Assembly (NCBI RefSeq): GCF_036250735.1
Contig: NZ_CP109430.1
Span: forward strand, 744,001 to 808,000
DNA from: Streptosporangium sp. NBC_01495
Lineage (GTDB): Bacteria > Actinomycetota > Actinomycetes > Streptosporangiales > Streptosporangiaceae
Length of the DNA: 64,000 nt
Direction of reading: 5' to 3'
A program made the translations under genes and the position numbers. Positions 35,465-43,520 of the stretch are shown piece after piece; within the stretch, counting starts at the first letter, position 1; every line of letters begins with the position of its first letter. The notes beneath the pieces are model-generated. The model did no database searches. It was not told the origin of the DNA and was given only the letters and a program-made list of their open reading frames with translations.

Positions 35465-36052
35465 GTGTTCATTTGTGTATTCCTCGCATCGAGTCAGAAG
35501 ATCGACAAGAAGTATCCGGAACTGGCGGAGCAGGTCGGCACCGAGCTCGCCAGGCGCGGGCACGGCCTGGTGAGCGGTGGGGCCAGGGTCTCCTGCATGG
35601 GAGCCGTGGCCCGCGCGGCCCGCGCGGGCGGCGCCCGCACCATCGGGGTGATCCCCCAGTCGCTGGTGGACATCGAGCTCGCGGACGAAGAGGCCGACGA
35701 GCTGGTGGTCACCACCGACATGCGCGAGCGCAAGGGCGTGATGGACGCCCGCTCCGACGCCTTCCTGGTGCTGCCCGGCGGCATCGGGACGCTGGAGGAG
35801 CTGTTCGAGATCTGGACGTCCCGCACGCTGGGCCTGCACGACAAGCCGCTGGTGGTCCTCGACCCCTGGGGGATCTACGCGCCGCTGCGGGAACTGGTCG
35901 AGGGCATGGACGAGGCGGGCTTCACCCGCCCGAACGTCTTCGACGCCATCTCCTGGACCACCACGGTCGACGAGGCGTTCCGGCTGCTGGAAAAGTCGAC
36001 CAGGCACCTGGAGCCGAGCGCGGAGGAACTAGGCGAGGCCACGGCGGGTTAG
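35465..36052 (+). CDS. LOG-family Rossmann-fold hydrolase (TIGR00730), second copy
   Basis: A 195-residue protein of the same family without the N-terminal extension. SGGARVSCMGAVARAA and LVLPGGIGTLEELFEIWTS are the two signatures, both complete. It is probably co-transcribed with the gene before it (gap 9 bases). The pair is divergent in sequence, so it is an old duplication. Its last 24 bases overlap the gene at 36029-36409 on the other strand. Confidence 0.9.
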   Translation: MFICVFLASSQKIDKKYPELAEQVGTELARRGHGLVSGGARVSCMGAVARAARAGGARTIGVIPQSLVDIELADEEADELVVTTDMRERKGVMDARSDAFLVLPGGIGTLEELFEIWTSRTLGLHDKPLVVLDPWGIYAPLRELVEGMDEAGFTRPNVFDAISWTTTVDEAFRLLEKSTRHLEPSAEELGEATAG

Positions 36053-36409
36053 CGCGGGCGGGCGCCGCCCGGCGAGGGAGTCCGTCATCTCGACCGCGAG
36101 CCGCACCTGTTCGATGCGGTCCGTACGGAAGACGCGGGCACCGGCCCAGGCGCAGATCGAGGCCGCGGTGAGCTCCGCGGCCTCGGCGTCCCGCTCTCTC
36201 GCGGAGGTGTCCCCGGTGTCCCCGGGGTTTTCGGCCTCCCCGGCCGGCGCGGTGGGCGGGACGGGGGAGGTGACGGCGGCCAGCCGGGCGGGGGTGACGA
36301 CCACGGTGTGCCCGGCACGGACGAGTTCCTCGACCTCCCCGACCGAACGGGCCTCGACCCAGCCGGGTTCGCCCCGGTCACCGGGACGGAGCACGACGAA
36401 GGCCGTCAC
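36029..36409 (-). CDS. Short protein resembling the C terminus of dihydropteroate synthase
   Basis: A 126-residue protein. The C-terminal part (AASICAWAGARVFRTDRIEQVRLAVEMTDSLAGRRPPALTRRGLA) resembles, from memory, the end of actinobacterial FolP-type proteins, whose pterin-binding N-terminal barrel is missing here. The rest (FVVLRPGDRGEPGWVEARSVGEVEELVRAG) does not match a known catalytic motif. In mycobacteria folP2 sits at this place after the LOG gene, so a decayed or repurposed folP2 is plausible. The start GTG 36409 gives TAFVVLRPG. Confidence 0.6.
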   Translation of the reverse strand: MTAFVVLRPGDRGEPGWVEARSVGEVEELVRAGHTVVVTPARLAAVTSPVPPTAPAGEAENPGDTGDTSARERDAEAAELTAASICAWAGARVFRTDRIEQVRLAVEMTDSLAGRRPPALTRRGLA

Positions 36410-36602
36410 CGGACATCCAGGGCGGACGCCCAATCCTCCGGAGCGGGAGAAAGACGTCTCCCGGCGCGTGGGGCCGGCCCGGTGGGGGCGGGATGTTCCG
36501 CGATGACCAGATGGGACATGTTTCTCCGAACGCGGCGGGGTGCGCGGTGTCCGCGCGGGGAGGCTTCGAGGCTACCCGGCCGGTGAACCGCGATCCGACG
36601 GA

Positions 36603-36648
36603 CCCGGCCTGAAGGCCGGGCGCCGGGATTCCCGGCCTTCAGGCCGGG
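36603..36648. repeat. Double palindrome in a divergent intergenic region
   Basis: Two 18-bp arms (36603-36620 and 36631-36648) are perfectly complementary, with a 10-nt loop. Each arm is itself a 7-bp palindrome (CCCGGCC...GGCCGGG), so two small hairpins or one large one can form. It stands between the starts of two divergent genes, which is unusual for a terminator, and recalls REP elements. Confidence 0.75.
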
Positions 36649-36682
36649 GAGGACGTCATGATCCGATCCTAGGTCAGCACAG

Positions 36683-37642
36683 ATGTGGCACGATTCGTAT
36701 GTGCTGGTCGTATTAGCTCTCGCTGCCGTAGCCGTTATCGCCGGTGTCACGGTGGTCGCCATGGGCCGGGGAGGTGAGCTGAGTGAGTTCGCCCCCGACG
36801 TGCCCCCGCTGAACCTGCCCCAGGCGGGTCAGCTCGGCGCGGTCGACTTCATGGCCCTTCAGCTCCCGGTGAGCCTCGTCGGATACAACACGCAGAGCGT
36901 GGACGAGACGCTGAACCGGGTCGCCGGGGCCCTGAGCGAGCGCGACACCAGGATCGCCGTGCTGGAGCAGCGGGTGTCGGAGCTGCTCGCCGGCAGGCTC
37001 CAGGCCCGCCACGAGCTCAACCCCGGCACCCCTACGCGCGGGCCCGAGGCACCGTACGAGCTTCCCGGCGGGGACGGGTTCGGGGCGTCCGAGGAGCTGT
37101 CCGGCGGGTCGTCGGTCGTTTCACGCACCGGGCGTGAGACGCCGCCCGGGTCCTCCGGCGAGGACGGGTCGGGGGCGCGCGAGGAGCTCTCCAGCGGGTC
37201 GCAGGCCGAGCCCGCCAAGCCCGCCGACTTCTCTGAGTTCGCCAAGCCCGCCGACTCCTCCGAGCCTGCCAAGCCTGCCAAGTCCTCCGCCTCCGCCGAG
37301 CCTTCCGAGCCCGCCGACGCCTCCGCCTCCGCCGAGCCCGCCAAGCCCTCCGCCTCCGCCGAGCCCGCCAAGCCCTCCGCCTCCGCCGAGCCCGCCAAGC
37401 CCTCCGCCTCCGCCAAGCCCTCCGCCTCCGCCGAGTCCTCCGAGCCGGAGGAGCTTACCCAGGCCGCTGAGGCATCCGAGCCGCCCGGCGTGTCGCGGTT
37501 CGCCAGGCCGTCCGAGCCGTCCCAGGTGCCGGATTCGTCCTCCCAGCCCTCCTCGTCCGGGGCTTCGGACTCGAAGGAGTCGTCTCCCGGTTCCGTCGGC
37601 CTCCGTACGGGGGAGCGGCGGGAGACCGAGGACCCCCGGTGA
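36683..37642 (+). CDS. DivIVA-like membrane protein with a repetitive tail
   Basis: A 319-residue protein. One membrane helix is at residues about 7-27 (VLVVLALAAVAVIAGVTVVAM), then a DivIVA-type segment (LVGYNTQSVDETLNRVAGALSERD) and a coiled-coil (TRIAVLEQRVSELLAG). The remaining 200 residues are Pro/Ala/Ser/Lys/Glu-rich and disordered, with a nine-residue ASAEPAKPS repeated. M. tuberculosis has a similar protein (Rv1209) before tagA. A role at curved membranes or in cell-wall growth is a guess. tagA overlaps its stop. Confidence 0.78.
   Translation: MWHDSYVLVVLALAAVAVIAGVTVVAMGRGGELSEFAPDVPPLNLPQAGQLGAVDFMALQLPVSLVGYNTQSVDETLNRVAGALSERDTRIAVLEQRVSELLAGRLQARHELNPGTPTRGPEAPYELPGGDGFGASEELSGGSSVVSRTGRETPPGSSGEDGSGAREELSSGSQAEPAKPADFSEFAKPADSSEPAKPAKSSASAEPSEPADASASAEPAKPSASAEPAKPSASAEPAKPSASAKPSASAESSEPEELTQAAEASEPPGVSRFARPSEPSQVPDSSSQPSSSGASDSKESSPGSVGLRTGERRETEDPR
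37325..37435 (+). repeat. 27-bp tandem repeats coding ASAEPAKPS
   Basis: Three complete copies of a 27-bp unit (37325-37405) are identical or nearly so, followed by a partial, altered copy to 37435. The near-identity indicates recent slippage; copy number is likely to vary between strains. Confidence 0.85.
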
Positions 37643-38271
37643 CCGAGACCTCGCGGGCCGTGGCCCCCACGGAACCCACAGAGCCCGTGGAGCCCACAGA
37701 GCCCGTGGAATCCGTGGAGCTCGTGGAATCCGTGGAGCTCGTGCGCTGCGGCTGGGCGACCTCGGCCCCCGACTACGTCGCCTACCACGACGAGGAGTGG
37801 GGCCGTCCGGTCATCGGTGACGACCGGGTGTTCGAGCGGATCGCGCTGGAGTCGTTCCAGTCCGGCCTGTCGTGGATCACCATCCTGCGCAAGCGGGAGA
37901 ACTTCCGCGCTGCCTTCGCGGGGTTCTCCATCCCGGCCGTGGCCGCGTTCGGCGACGAGGACGTCGCCCGCCTGCTCGGCGACGCGGGCATCGTCCGCAA
38001 CCGGGCCAAGATCGAGGCGACGATCGCCAACGCACGGGCCGCGCTCGGCGTCGGTCTGTCCGACCTCGTCTGGAAGCACGCGGACCCCGGCGCGCCCGTC
38101 CCGAAGACCCTGGCGGACGTGCCCGCCCAGACCGCCGGTTCCAAAGCCCTGGCCAAGGAACTCAAGGCGCATGGCTTCCGTTTCATCGGCCCGACCACCG
38201 CCTACGCGCTGATGCAGGCCATCGGCCTGGTCAACGATCACCTGGCCGACTGCTGGGCACGCGGGGCCTGA
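37639..38271 (+). CDS. tagA: DNA-3-methyladenine glycosylase I
   Basis: A 210-residue base-excision repair enzyme that removes 3-methyladenine. VRCGWATSAPDYVAYHDEEWGRPV and LALESFQSGLSWITILRKRENFR are the family hallmarks; the zinc ligands (Cys, His, His, Cys) of Tag are accounted for by the early Cys-His segment and HGFRF...NDHLADCW. The first 35 residues are a TEP/VEP/VESVELV repeat of no known use. The GTG start overlaps the preceding stop codon (GTGA). Same gene order as Rv1209-Rv1210 in mycobacteria. Confidence 0.93.
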   Translation: MTETSRAVAPTEPTEPVEPTEPVESVELVESVELVRCGWATSAPDYVAYHDEEWGRPVIGDDRVFERIALESFQSGLSWITILRKRENFRAAFAGFSIPAVAAFGDEDVARLLGDAGIVRNRAKIEATIANARAALGVGLSDLVWKHADPGAPVPKTLADVPAQTAGSKALAKELKAHGFRFIGPTTAYALMQAIGLVNDHLADCWARGA

Positions 38272-38360
38272 CGTCCCTCCCCTTCCGCGAGCGGCCTCCC
38301 GAAGCCGCCGGCGGCCCCGGAAGCGGGTGATTCCCGCGTTCCACGGTCCCCGCGTCCCGT

Positions 38361-38441
38361 GATCCTCGAAGTCGGAGGCCCTCGAAGTCGGTGGCTCTGG
38401 AAATCCGCGGCCCTCGAAGTCAGCGGCCCTCGAAGACGGGG
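38361..38441. repeat. Five 16-bp degenerate tandem units
   Basis: Five units of the type CCCTCGAAGTCGGTGG follow each other. The last ones run into the 3' end of the enoyl-CoA hydratase gene. Confidence 0.75.
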
Positions 38442-39202
38442 CGCTCCTTGGCGAGGAAGGCGCGGGTCGCGTTCAGATGATCGCCGGTCTTGGCGCAGGC
38501 GTCCTGGAGGTCGGCTTCCAGCTCCAGCGCCTCGGCCAGGGAACTGGTCGCGGCGAACCGCAGGGCGCGCTTGGTCGCCGCGTAGGCGCTCGTGGGACCC
38601 CGCGCCAGCCGTACGGCCAGGGCGCGGGCGGCGGTGTCCAGCTCGTCGGCGGGGACGACCTGGGAGACGATCCCGAGTTCGAGGGCGCGATCCGCGCCGA
38701 AGGGCTCGCCGAGCAGCAGGAGCTCGGCCGCGCGGGCCGTGCCGACCAGGCGCTGGAGGGTCCAGGAGGCGCCCGAGTCGGGGGCCAGGGCGATCCCCGA
38801 GAAGGCCATCGCGAATCTGGCCCTCTCCGAGGCGATCCGCAGGTCGCACGCGAAGGCCAGGGAGGCGCCCGCGCCCGCGGCGGCGCCGTTCACCGCCGCG
38901 ACGACCGGCTTGCCCATCTCGGTGATCGTCCGGACGATCGGGTTGTAGTGCGCGCGTACGGTCTCGTCCAGCCCCCGGCCCGCCTCCAGGTTCGCGGCGT
39001 GCTCTGTCAGGTCCTGGCCGGCGCAGAACGCCCTCCCCGACCCGGTCAGGAGCACCGCCCGCACGGAGGACGCCTGCGCCGCCGAGGTCAGCGCCTCCAG
39101 CAGGGCGGTCTTCGCCCGGACCGTCAGCGAGTTCATCGCCTCCGGCCGGTTGAGGACGATGGTGGCGACGGCATCGTCGACGGAGTAGAGGACGTCGTTC
39201 AA
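38420..39202 (-). CDS. Enoyl-CoA hydratase/isomerase family protein
   Basis: A 260-residue crotonase-fold enzyme. The oxyanion-hole segments GRAFCAGQDL and VNGAAAGAGASLAFACD are present, and the acid in the second region reads ALAPDSGASW (Asp, as in PaaG/isomerase-like members, instead of the Glu of classical hydratases). That favours the PaaG/PaaB branch of phenylacetate degradation, and a PaaX-type regulator lies directly upstream on the same strand. Other paa genes are not in the window. Confidence 0.88.
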   Translation of the reverse strand: MNDVLYSVDDAVATIVLNRPEAMNSLTVRAKTALLEALTSAAQASSVRAVLLTGSGRAFCAGQDLTEHAANLEAGRGLDETVRAHYNPIVRTITEMGKPVVAAVNGAAAGAGASLAFACDLRIASERARFAMAFSGIALAPDSGASWTLQRLVGTARAAELLLLGEPFGADRALELGIVSQVVPADELDTAARALAVRLARGPTSAYAATKRALRFAATSSLAEALELEADLQDACAKTGDHLNATRAFLAKERPVFEGR

Positions 39203-39389
39203 CGGATGCTCCTTCCGGAAGCCCCGGCCCTGCCGGAGGACCCGCCGGGACCCCTGCCCGCACGGGGCTCCGCCAACGGCTCCGGGGCCTCGTTCTGTTC
39301 ACGGTGACCTTCACCGCGACTTTCACGGCGGCTTCTGCGCCGATCTTCACGGTGACCTTCGTGGCGGCTCTCACGGACGGCGGCTTCCG

Positions 39390-40208
39390 CTACGCCTCGC
39401 CAAGGTGGCGGTCGACGAAGGCGGCGGCGGCCGGGAGCAGCCGTCCGGCCTCGCGCTCGAAGTAGATCCTGGCCTTCTCCCCCGGCCAGCCCCGCGGCAG
39501 GAGCTCCGCGGGGAGCCCGGGATCGCGGAACAGGAAGTTGCGCCAGCCGTGCAGCAGCCTGCTCCGGGTGGCGAACACCTGGTCGCCGCTCGCGTTGTCG
39601 GGCAGCGCGCCGACCAGGTCCATCGCCTGGGCCATCCACTCCTCGTAGGCGGCCCCGATGCCGTCCAGATCCCAGGTCCTGGCGACCAGCGCGGCGGGGT
39701 CACCGTCGAGCACCGCGTCGAACCGGTCGACGGCGAGGCCCTCGCCGTCGAAGATCGCGTCCAGCTCGGGGGAGGGCCGTGGCCCGATCCAGGTCGTCTC
39801 CGACAGGGGCGCGTACCCGATGAAGGCCAGATCGGAGCGCAGGCGCTCCCGCCTGGAGCGCTCGCGCACGGGTTCCACCACGAGGATGTGCCACCGGCCG
39901 TTCCATGTGATCGTCCCGACTCGGTAAATTCTCAGTGCGGCCTCGTCGAGGCGGTGCACGCACTTGGGGGTGACCTCGTAGCCGGGGCCCCTGGGCAGCC
40001 GGGCGGGCGCGAGCCAGCCCTGCCGCACCATCCGCGATACGGCGGTGCGCACGGCGGGGGCCGCGATGTCCAGCGGGGCGAGGAGACGGACGAGGGCGGC
40101 CACGGACGCGCGACCGCCTCGGGACCTGAGGTGGTCCCCGTACAGATCGAAGAGAGCGGCGCGGGCGTTCACGAGGACAAGTTTGGCCGTCTGAGGGGTC
40201 TCGGACAA
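39390..40208 (-). CDS. PaaX family transcriptional regulator
   Basis: A 272-residue repressor-type protein. N-terminal winged helix (AALFDLYGDHLRSRGGRASVAALVRLLAPLDIAAPAVRTAVSRMVRQGWL), central PaaX-type region (YEVTPKCVHRLDEAALRIY, WHILVV) and C-terminal domain (LDGIGAAYEEWMAQAMDLV). PaaX of other bacteria represses phenylacetate catabolism and responds to phenylacetyl-CoA; here control of the neighbouring crotonase is likely. The 187 bases between them carry degenerate repeats of the CGGCGGCTTTCACGG kind. Confidence 0.9.
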   Translation of the reverse strand: MSETPQTAKLVLVNARAALFDLYGDHLRSRGGRASVAALVRLLAPLDIAAPAVRTAVSRMVRQGWLAPARLPRGPGYEVTPKCVHRLDEAALRIYRVGTITWNGRWHILVVEPVRERSRRERLRSDLAFIGYAPLSETTWIGPRPSPELDAIFDGEGLAVDRFDAVLDGDPAALVARTWDLDGIGAAYEEWMAQAMDLVGALPDNASGDQVFATRSRLLHGWRNFLFRDPGLPAELLPRGWPGEKARIYFEREAGRLLPAAAAFVDRHLGEA

Positions 40209-40361
40209 CGGTCTTGATCGCCGGATGAGCCGACGCTAAGACTGATCGTTCCCATTCTCCGTGCGGAGGCGGGATAATAGGACATCACAGAAGACGTGAA
40301 TGCGTCGGCCACCCTCGGGTCAGTCGGAGATCCGGAGCCCGAAGCAGGAAGGGATACACGC

Positions 40362-40529
40362 ATGGCGGCTATGAAGCCGAGGACCGGTGATGGTCCGCTG
40401 GAGGTCGTCAAGGAAGGCAGGGGGATCGTCATGCGGGTTCCCCTGGAGGGTGGCGGCCGCCTTGTCGTCGAGCTCTCGGCGGACGAGGCAAGCGCCCTCG
40501 GTGAGGAACTGAAGAAAATCGTCGGTTGA
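40362..40529 (+). CDS. DUF3117 protein
   Basis: A 55-residue protein conserved across actinobacteria (M. tuberculosis Rv1211). The sequence MAAMKPRTGDGPLEVV, then VMRVPLEGGGRLVVELS and EASALGEELKKIV, is the whole family domain. Function unknown. GGAAGGG is 6-12 bases before the ATG, and GATAAT at 40273-40278 may be its -10. It keeps its place downstream of the tagA region, as in mycobacteria. Confidence 0.93.
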   Translation: MAAMKPRTGDGPLEVVKEGRGIVMRVPLEGGGRLVVELSADEASALGEELKKIVG

Positions 40530-40619
40530 TCCCGATCTAAACCAGAAGTGGTGGAGCCGGGCCCTATTTGAGCTTGCTCGGGGAGCATGACACCTGCGAC
40601 GGCCCGCGAGACCGACGAT

Positions 40620-40678
40620 GAACACGGCCCTGGCCGTCGGACCGCCTCACGGCGGCTCGCGCCAGGGCCGCGGTGTTC
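40620..40678 (+). terminator. Large hairpin after DUF3117
   Basis: GAACAC then GGCCCTGGC (40620-40634) pairs with GCCAGGGCC and GTGTTC (40661-40669 and 40673-40678), with a small bulge and a GC-rich inner stem (CCGCC/GGCGG). It separates DUF3117 from pepA. Confidence 0.75.
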
Positions 40679-40722
40679 TCCCCGGTGTTCTTCTCCACGC
40701 CTGATGACTAGGAGTTACCCCT

Positions 40723-42222
40723 ATGCCCATCTCCCCCCATCTGCTCCTGCCTCGCGTTCCCTACGCGCGGGGGCTGTCCGCCGCGTCCCCCGGGGGTGCG
40801 GAGCCCGCCACCGGGGAGGGGGCCGGGACCGCGCTCCCCGGTGACGCCGAGTTGCTGGCCGTCCCCTTCGCGGCGGACCTCGCGCCCGAGATCGAGCTGC
40901 CGGTGCCCGCGGCGGCGCTGCTCGCCCACCACAAGGCCAAGGGCGAGGCGGGCGAGATCGTCGAGGTTCCCGTCGCGAACGGCGACGCCGTCGGCCGGGT
41001 GCTCCTCTACGGGGTCGGCGACGGCTCGGCGGCCGCCCTGCGCAAGGCGGGCGCGGCGGTGGCGCGGCGCGGCAAGGGCAGGGACGCCATCAGGATCGTG
41101 CTCCCGGACGGGCCGGTGGCCGCGTTCGTGGAGGGTGCCCTGCTGGCCACGTACACCTTCAGGGCCGGCGAGGCGAAGTCCTCCCCGGTGACGCTCGAGT
41201 TCGTCGGCGACGGGGTCGAGGCGGAGGTCGCCGGGGCCGAGGTGATCGCCGGGGCCGTGGCGCTCGCCAGGGACCTGACCAACACCCCCTCCTCGGTGAA
41301 GTCCCCCGCCTGGCTCGCCGAGCGCGCCGCCGAGCGGGGCGTCGCGGTGAGGGTGTGGGACGAGCGGGAGCTGCGGTCCGGCGGCTTCGGCGGCATCCTC
41401 GCCGTCGGCCAGGGGTCGGTGAGCCCGCCCCGGCTGATCCAGCTCTCCTACGAGCCCGAGGACGCGACCGGCCACGTGGTCCTGGTCGGCAAGGGCATCA
41501 TGTACGACACCGGCGGCCTGTCGCTCAAGCCGACGAGCAACATGGTGTTCATGAAGACCGACATGGCCGGCGGAGCCGTCGTCATCGCGGTCCTGGGCGC
41601 GCTGGCCGCGCTCGGCGTGCGGGTGCGGGTCACCGGCCTCGTCGCCGCCGCCGAGAACTCCTTCTCCGGCACGGCCCAGCGCCCCTCCGACGTGATCACG
41701 CAGTACGGCGGCCGGACGGTGGAGGTGCTCAACACCGACGCCGAGGGCCGTCTGGTCCTGGCCGACGCGCTGGCCTACGCCGACGCGGAGCTGGACCCGG
41801 ACGTCATGGTCGACATCGCCACGCTGACCGGGGCGATCGGCATCGCCCTGGGCAAGGATCTCGGCGGGGTCTTCGCCTCCGACGACGAGCTGGCCGGCGA
41901 GCTGGTCGGAGCGGGGGCGACCAGCGGGGAGCGGCTCTGGCGGATGCCGCTGATCGACGACTACGTTCCCGCGCTCGAATCGTCCGTGGCCGACCTGACC
42001 AACATCGAGGCCGGATCGACCTACGGCGCCGGTTCCGTCATCGCGGCGCTGTTCCTGCGCGAGTTCACCGGCGGACGGCCGTGGGCGCACCTGGACATCG
42101 CGGGTGTCGGCCGCAGCGGTGCCGACGAGGGCATCCTCAGCAAGGGGGCCACCGGGTACGGCGTGCGCCTGCTGCTCGAATGGCTGTCGGGGCTCAACGA
42201 CGGGGTGACCAAGAGACGGTGA
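40723..42222 (+). CDS. pepA: Leucyl aminopeptidase (M17)
   Basis: A 499-residue cytosol aminopeptidase with two metal ions. The C-terminal catalytic domain has VGKGIMYDTGGLSLKP (first Lys and Asp), FMKTDMAGGA and the signature NTDAEGRLVLADALAYA. The N-terminal domain is typical of PepA. It frees N-terminal residues from peptides and, in some bacteria, PepA also binds DNA at resolution sites. It ends in a 26-bp perfect palindrome. Confidence 0.95.
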   Translation: MPISPHLLLPRVPYARGLSAASPGGAEPATGEGAGTALPGDAELLAVPFAADLAPEIELPVPAAALLAHHKAKGEAGEIVEVPVANGDAVGRVLLYGVGDGSAAALRKAGAAVARRGKGRDAIRIVLPDGPVAAFVEGALLATYTFRAGEAKSSPVTLEFVGDGVEAEVAGAEVIAGAVALARDLTNTPSSVKSPAWLAERAAERGVAVRVWDERELRSGGFGGILAVGQGSVSPPRLIQLSYEPEDATGHVVLVGKGIMYDTGGLSLKPTSNMVFMKTDMAGGAVVIAVLGALAALGVRVRVTGLVAAAENSFSGTAQRPSDVITQYGGRTVEVLNTDAEGRLVLADALAYADAELDPDVMVDIATLTGAIGIALGKDLGGVFASDDELAGELVGAGATSGERLWRMPLIDDYVPALESSVADLTNIEAGSTYGAGSVIAALFLREFTGGRPWAHLDIAGVGRSGADEGILSKGATGYGVRLLLEWLSGLNDGVTKRR

Positions 42223-42238
42223 CCAGAAGGCGCTGACC

Positions 42239-42264
42239 GGCGCCAGGCTCGCGAGCCTGGCGCC
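42239..42264. terminator. 26-bp perfect palindrome between convergent genes
   Basis: GGCGCCAGGCTCG followed at once by its exact reverse complement. It lies 17 bases after pepA and 35 bases past the convergent small gene. Both strands can form the hairpin, so it is a bidirectional terminator candidate. Confidence 0.85.
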
Positions 42265-42298
42265 TGCCCGGTGCGCGGGCGCCGCCGCCCGGCGCTTC

Positions 42299-42523
42299 CT
42301 ACCTGCTCGCCTCGGAGAGGCTGACGATGGCCTCCGCAGCCCGGAAGTGCTTGTTGCGGCCGAGGTCGCCGATGGTCTTGATACCGAACGCCTTGGCCAG
42401 ATCCTGGGCGTCGCTCTCGCTGACCCCGGAGAGCGCGCTGACCGGCGCGTTGGGAAGCGCGTGGAGGTCGACTCCCTCGTAGTCCTTGTCGAGCAGTTTG
42501 TCCAGCTTGGCGGCAACCGTCAT
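42299..42523 (-). CDS. Small helix-hairpin-helix-like protein
   Basis: A 74-residue protein. MTVAAKLDKLLDKDYEGVDLHALPNAPVSALSGVSESDAQDLAKAFGIKTIGDL contains a segment resembling the HhH fold (VSALSGVSESDAQDLAKAFGIKTIGDLG), as in proteins that end RNA polymerase alpha or DNA-processing enzymes. GGGGTG lies upstream of the ATG. Function unknown; it may bind DNA without sequence preference. Confidence 0.8.
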   Translation of the reverse strand: MTVAAKLDKLLDKDYEGVDLHALPNAPVSALSGVSESDAQDLAKAFGIKTIGDLGRNKHFRAAEAIVSLSEASR

Positions 42524-42698
42524 GGTGCACCCCTGTATATCGATGATCATGGAAAAGGCCCGCGTTGTAGCGCTATGGCCTTACCGGCATCGTTTCCGGC
42601 CCGCAGGGGGTTGACCCGCGTCTTTCGGGATCCTGGTGATCGCTTTCCGGACCCGTGTGAACGGCATTGCCCAATCCTGGGGCGTGTCGCGGGCGGTG

Positions 42699-43349
42699 TC
42701 AGTCGGCGAGCTTGACGGCCGCCAGGATGCCGTCCCCCAGGGGCATCATCAGCGGGCGGAGCCGCTCGTCGGAGCGGACCAGCTTGCCCAGCTCCCTGAT
42801 GGCGACCGTGTCGGGGTCCCGCTGCACGGGGTCGGCCACCCTGTTGCCCCAGAGGGCGTTGTCGAAGACGACGATGCCGCCGACCCGCAGCAGCCGGACG
42901 GACTCGTCCAGGTAGTCGGCGTACTCGTGCATGGCGCCGTCACAGAAGACCAGGTCGTAGCCGCCGTCGGAGAGGCGGGGGAGCACGTCGAGGGCACGGC
43001 CGGTGATCAGGCGGATCCGGCCGCCGGAGAATCCGGCCTGGGCGAAGCTCTGCCTGGCCAGCCGCTGGTGCTCGGGTTCCACGTCCACGCTGGTGAGCGT
43101 GCCGTCCTGGCGCATGCCGCGGAGCAGCCACAGCCCCGACACGCCGCAGCCGGTGCCGATCTCCACGACGGCGCGGGCGTTGATGGCGGTGGCGAGGAAG
43201 CAGAGAGCGGCGCCGCCGCCGGGCAGGATCGGGGGCGCCCCCACCTCCGCGCCGCGCATGCGCGCGGCCCGCAGGATGTCGTCCTCCCGGTGGAACTCGT
43301 CGGCATAGGCCAGAGTGGCCTCCAACGGACTTGTCGGCGTCTCTGCCAT
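42699..43349 (-). CDS. SAM-dependent O-methyltransferase
   Basis: A 216-residue protein of the catechol/caffeoyl-CoA O-methyltransferase family (Methyltransf_3), close to M. tuberculosis Rv1220c, which also precedes sigE. Motif I is VVEIGTGCGVSGLWLLRGM, then LTSVDVEPEHQRLAR and YDLVFCDGAMHEY with the metal ligand aspartate. GGAGGAGAGG precedes the ATG. Substrate unknown. It diverges from sigE. Confidence 0.92.
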   Translation of the reverse strand: MAETPTSPLEATLAYADEFHREDDILRAARMRGAEVGAPPILPGGGAALCFLATAINARAVVEIGTGCGVSGLWLLRGMRQDGTLTSVDVEPEHQRLARQSFAQAGFSGGRIRLITGRALDVLPRLSDGGYDLVFCDGAMHEYADYLDESVRLLRVGGIVVFDNALWGNRVADPVQRDPDTVAIRELGKLVRSDERLRPLMMPLGDGILAAVKLAD

Positions 43350-43520
43350 CGGCCTCTCCTCCCGCTTTCTCCGTACACAGTCATATAGGCGCTGGGTCGC
43401 AGCCTAAGGGAGGCAGGCCCGATCGGGAACTCATGTCACCCCCGGTGCGTTGCACGGTTTAAGCGGCCTTTGCCGGTCCTGAAGGTAGTCAGTGCGCACG
43501 AAGGGACGAAACCAGGCACT

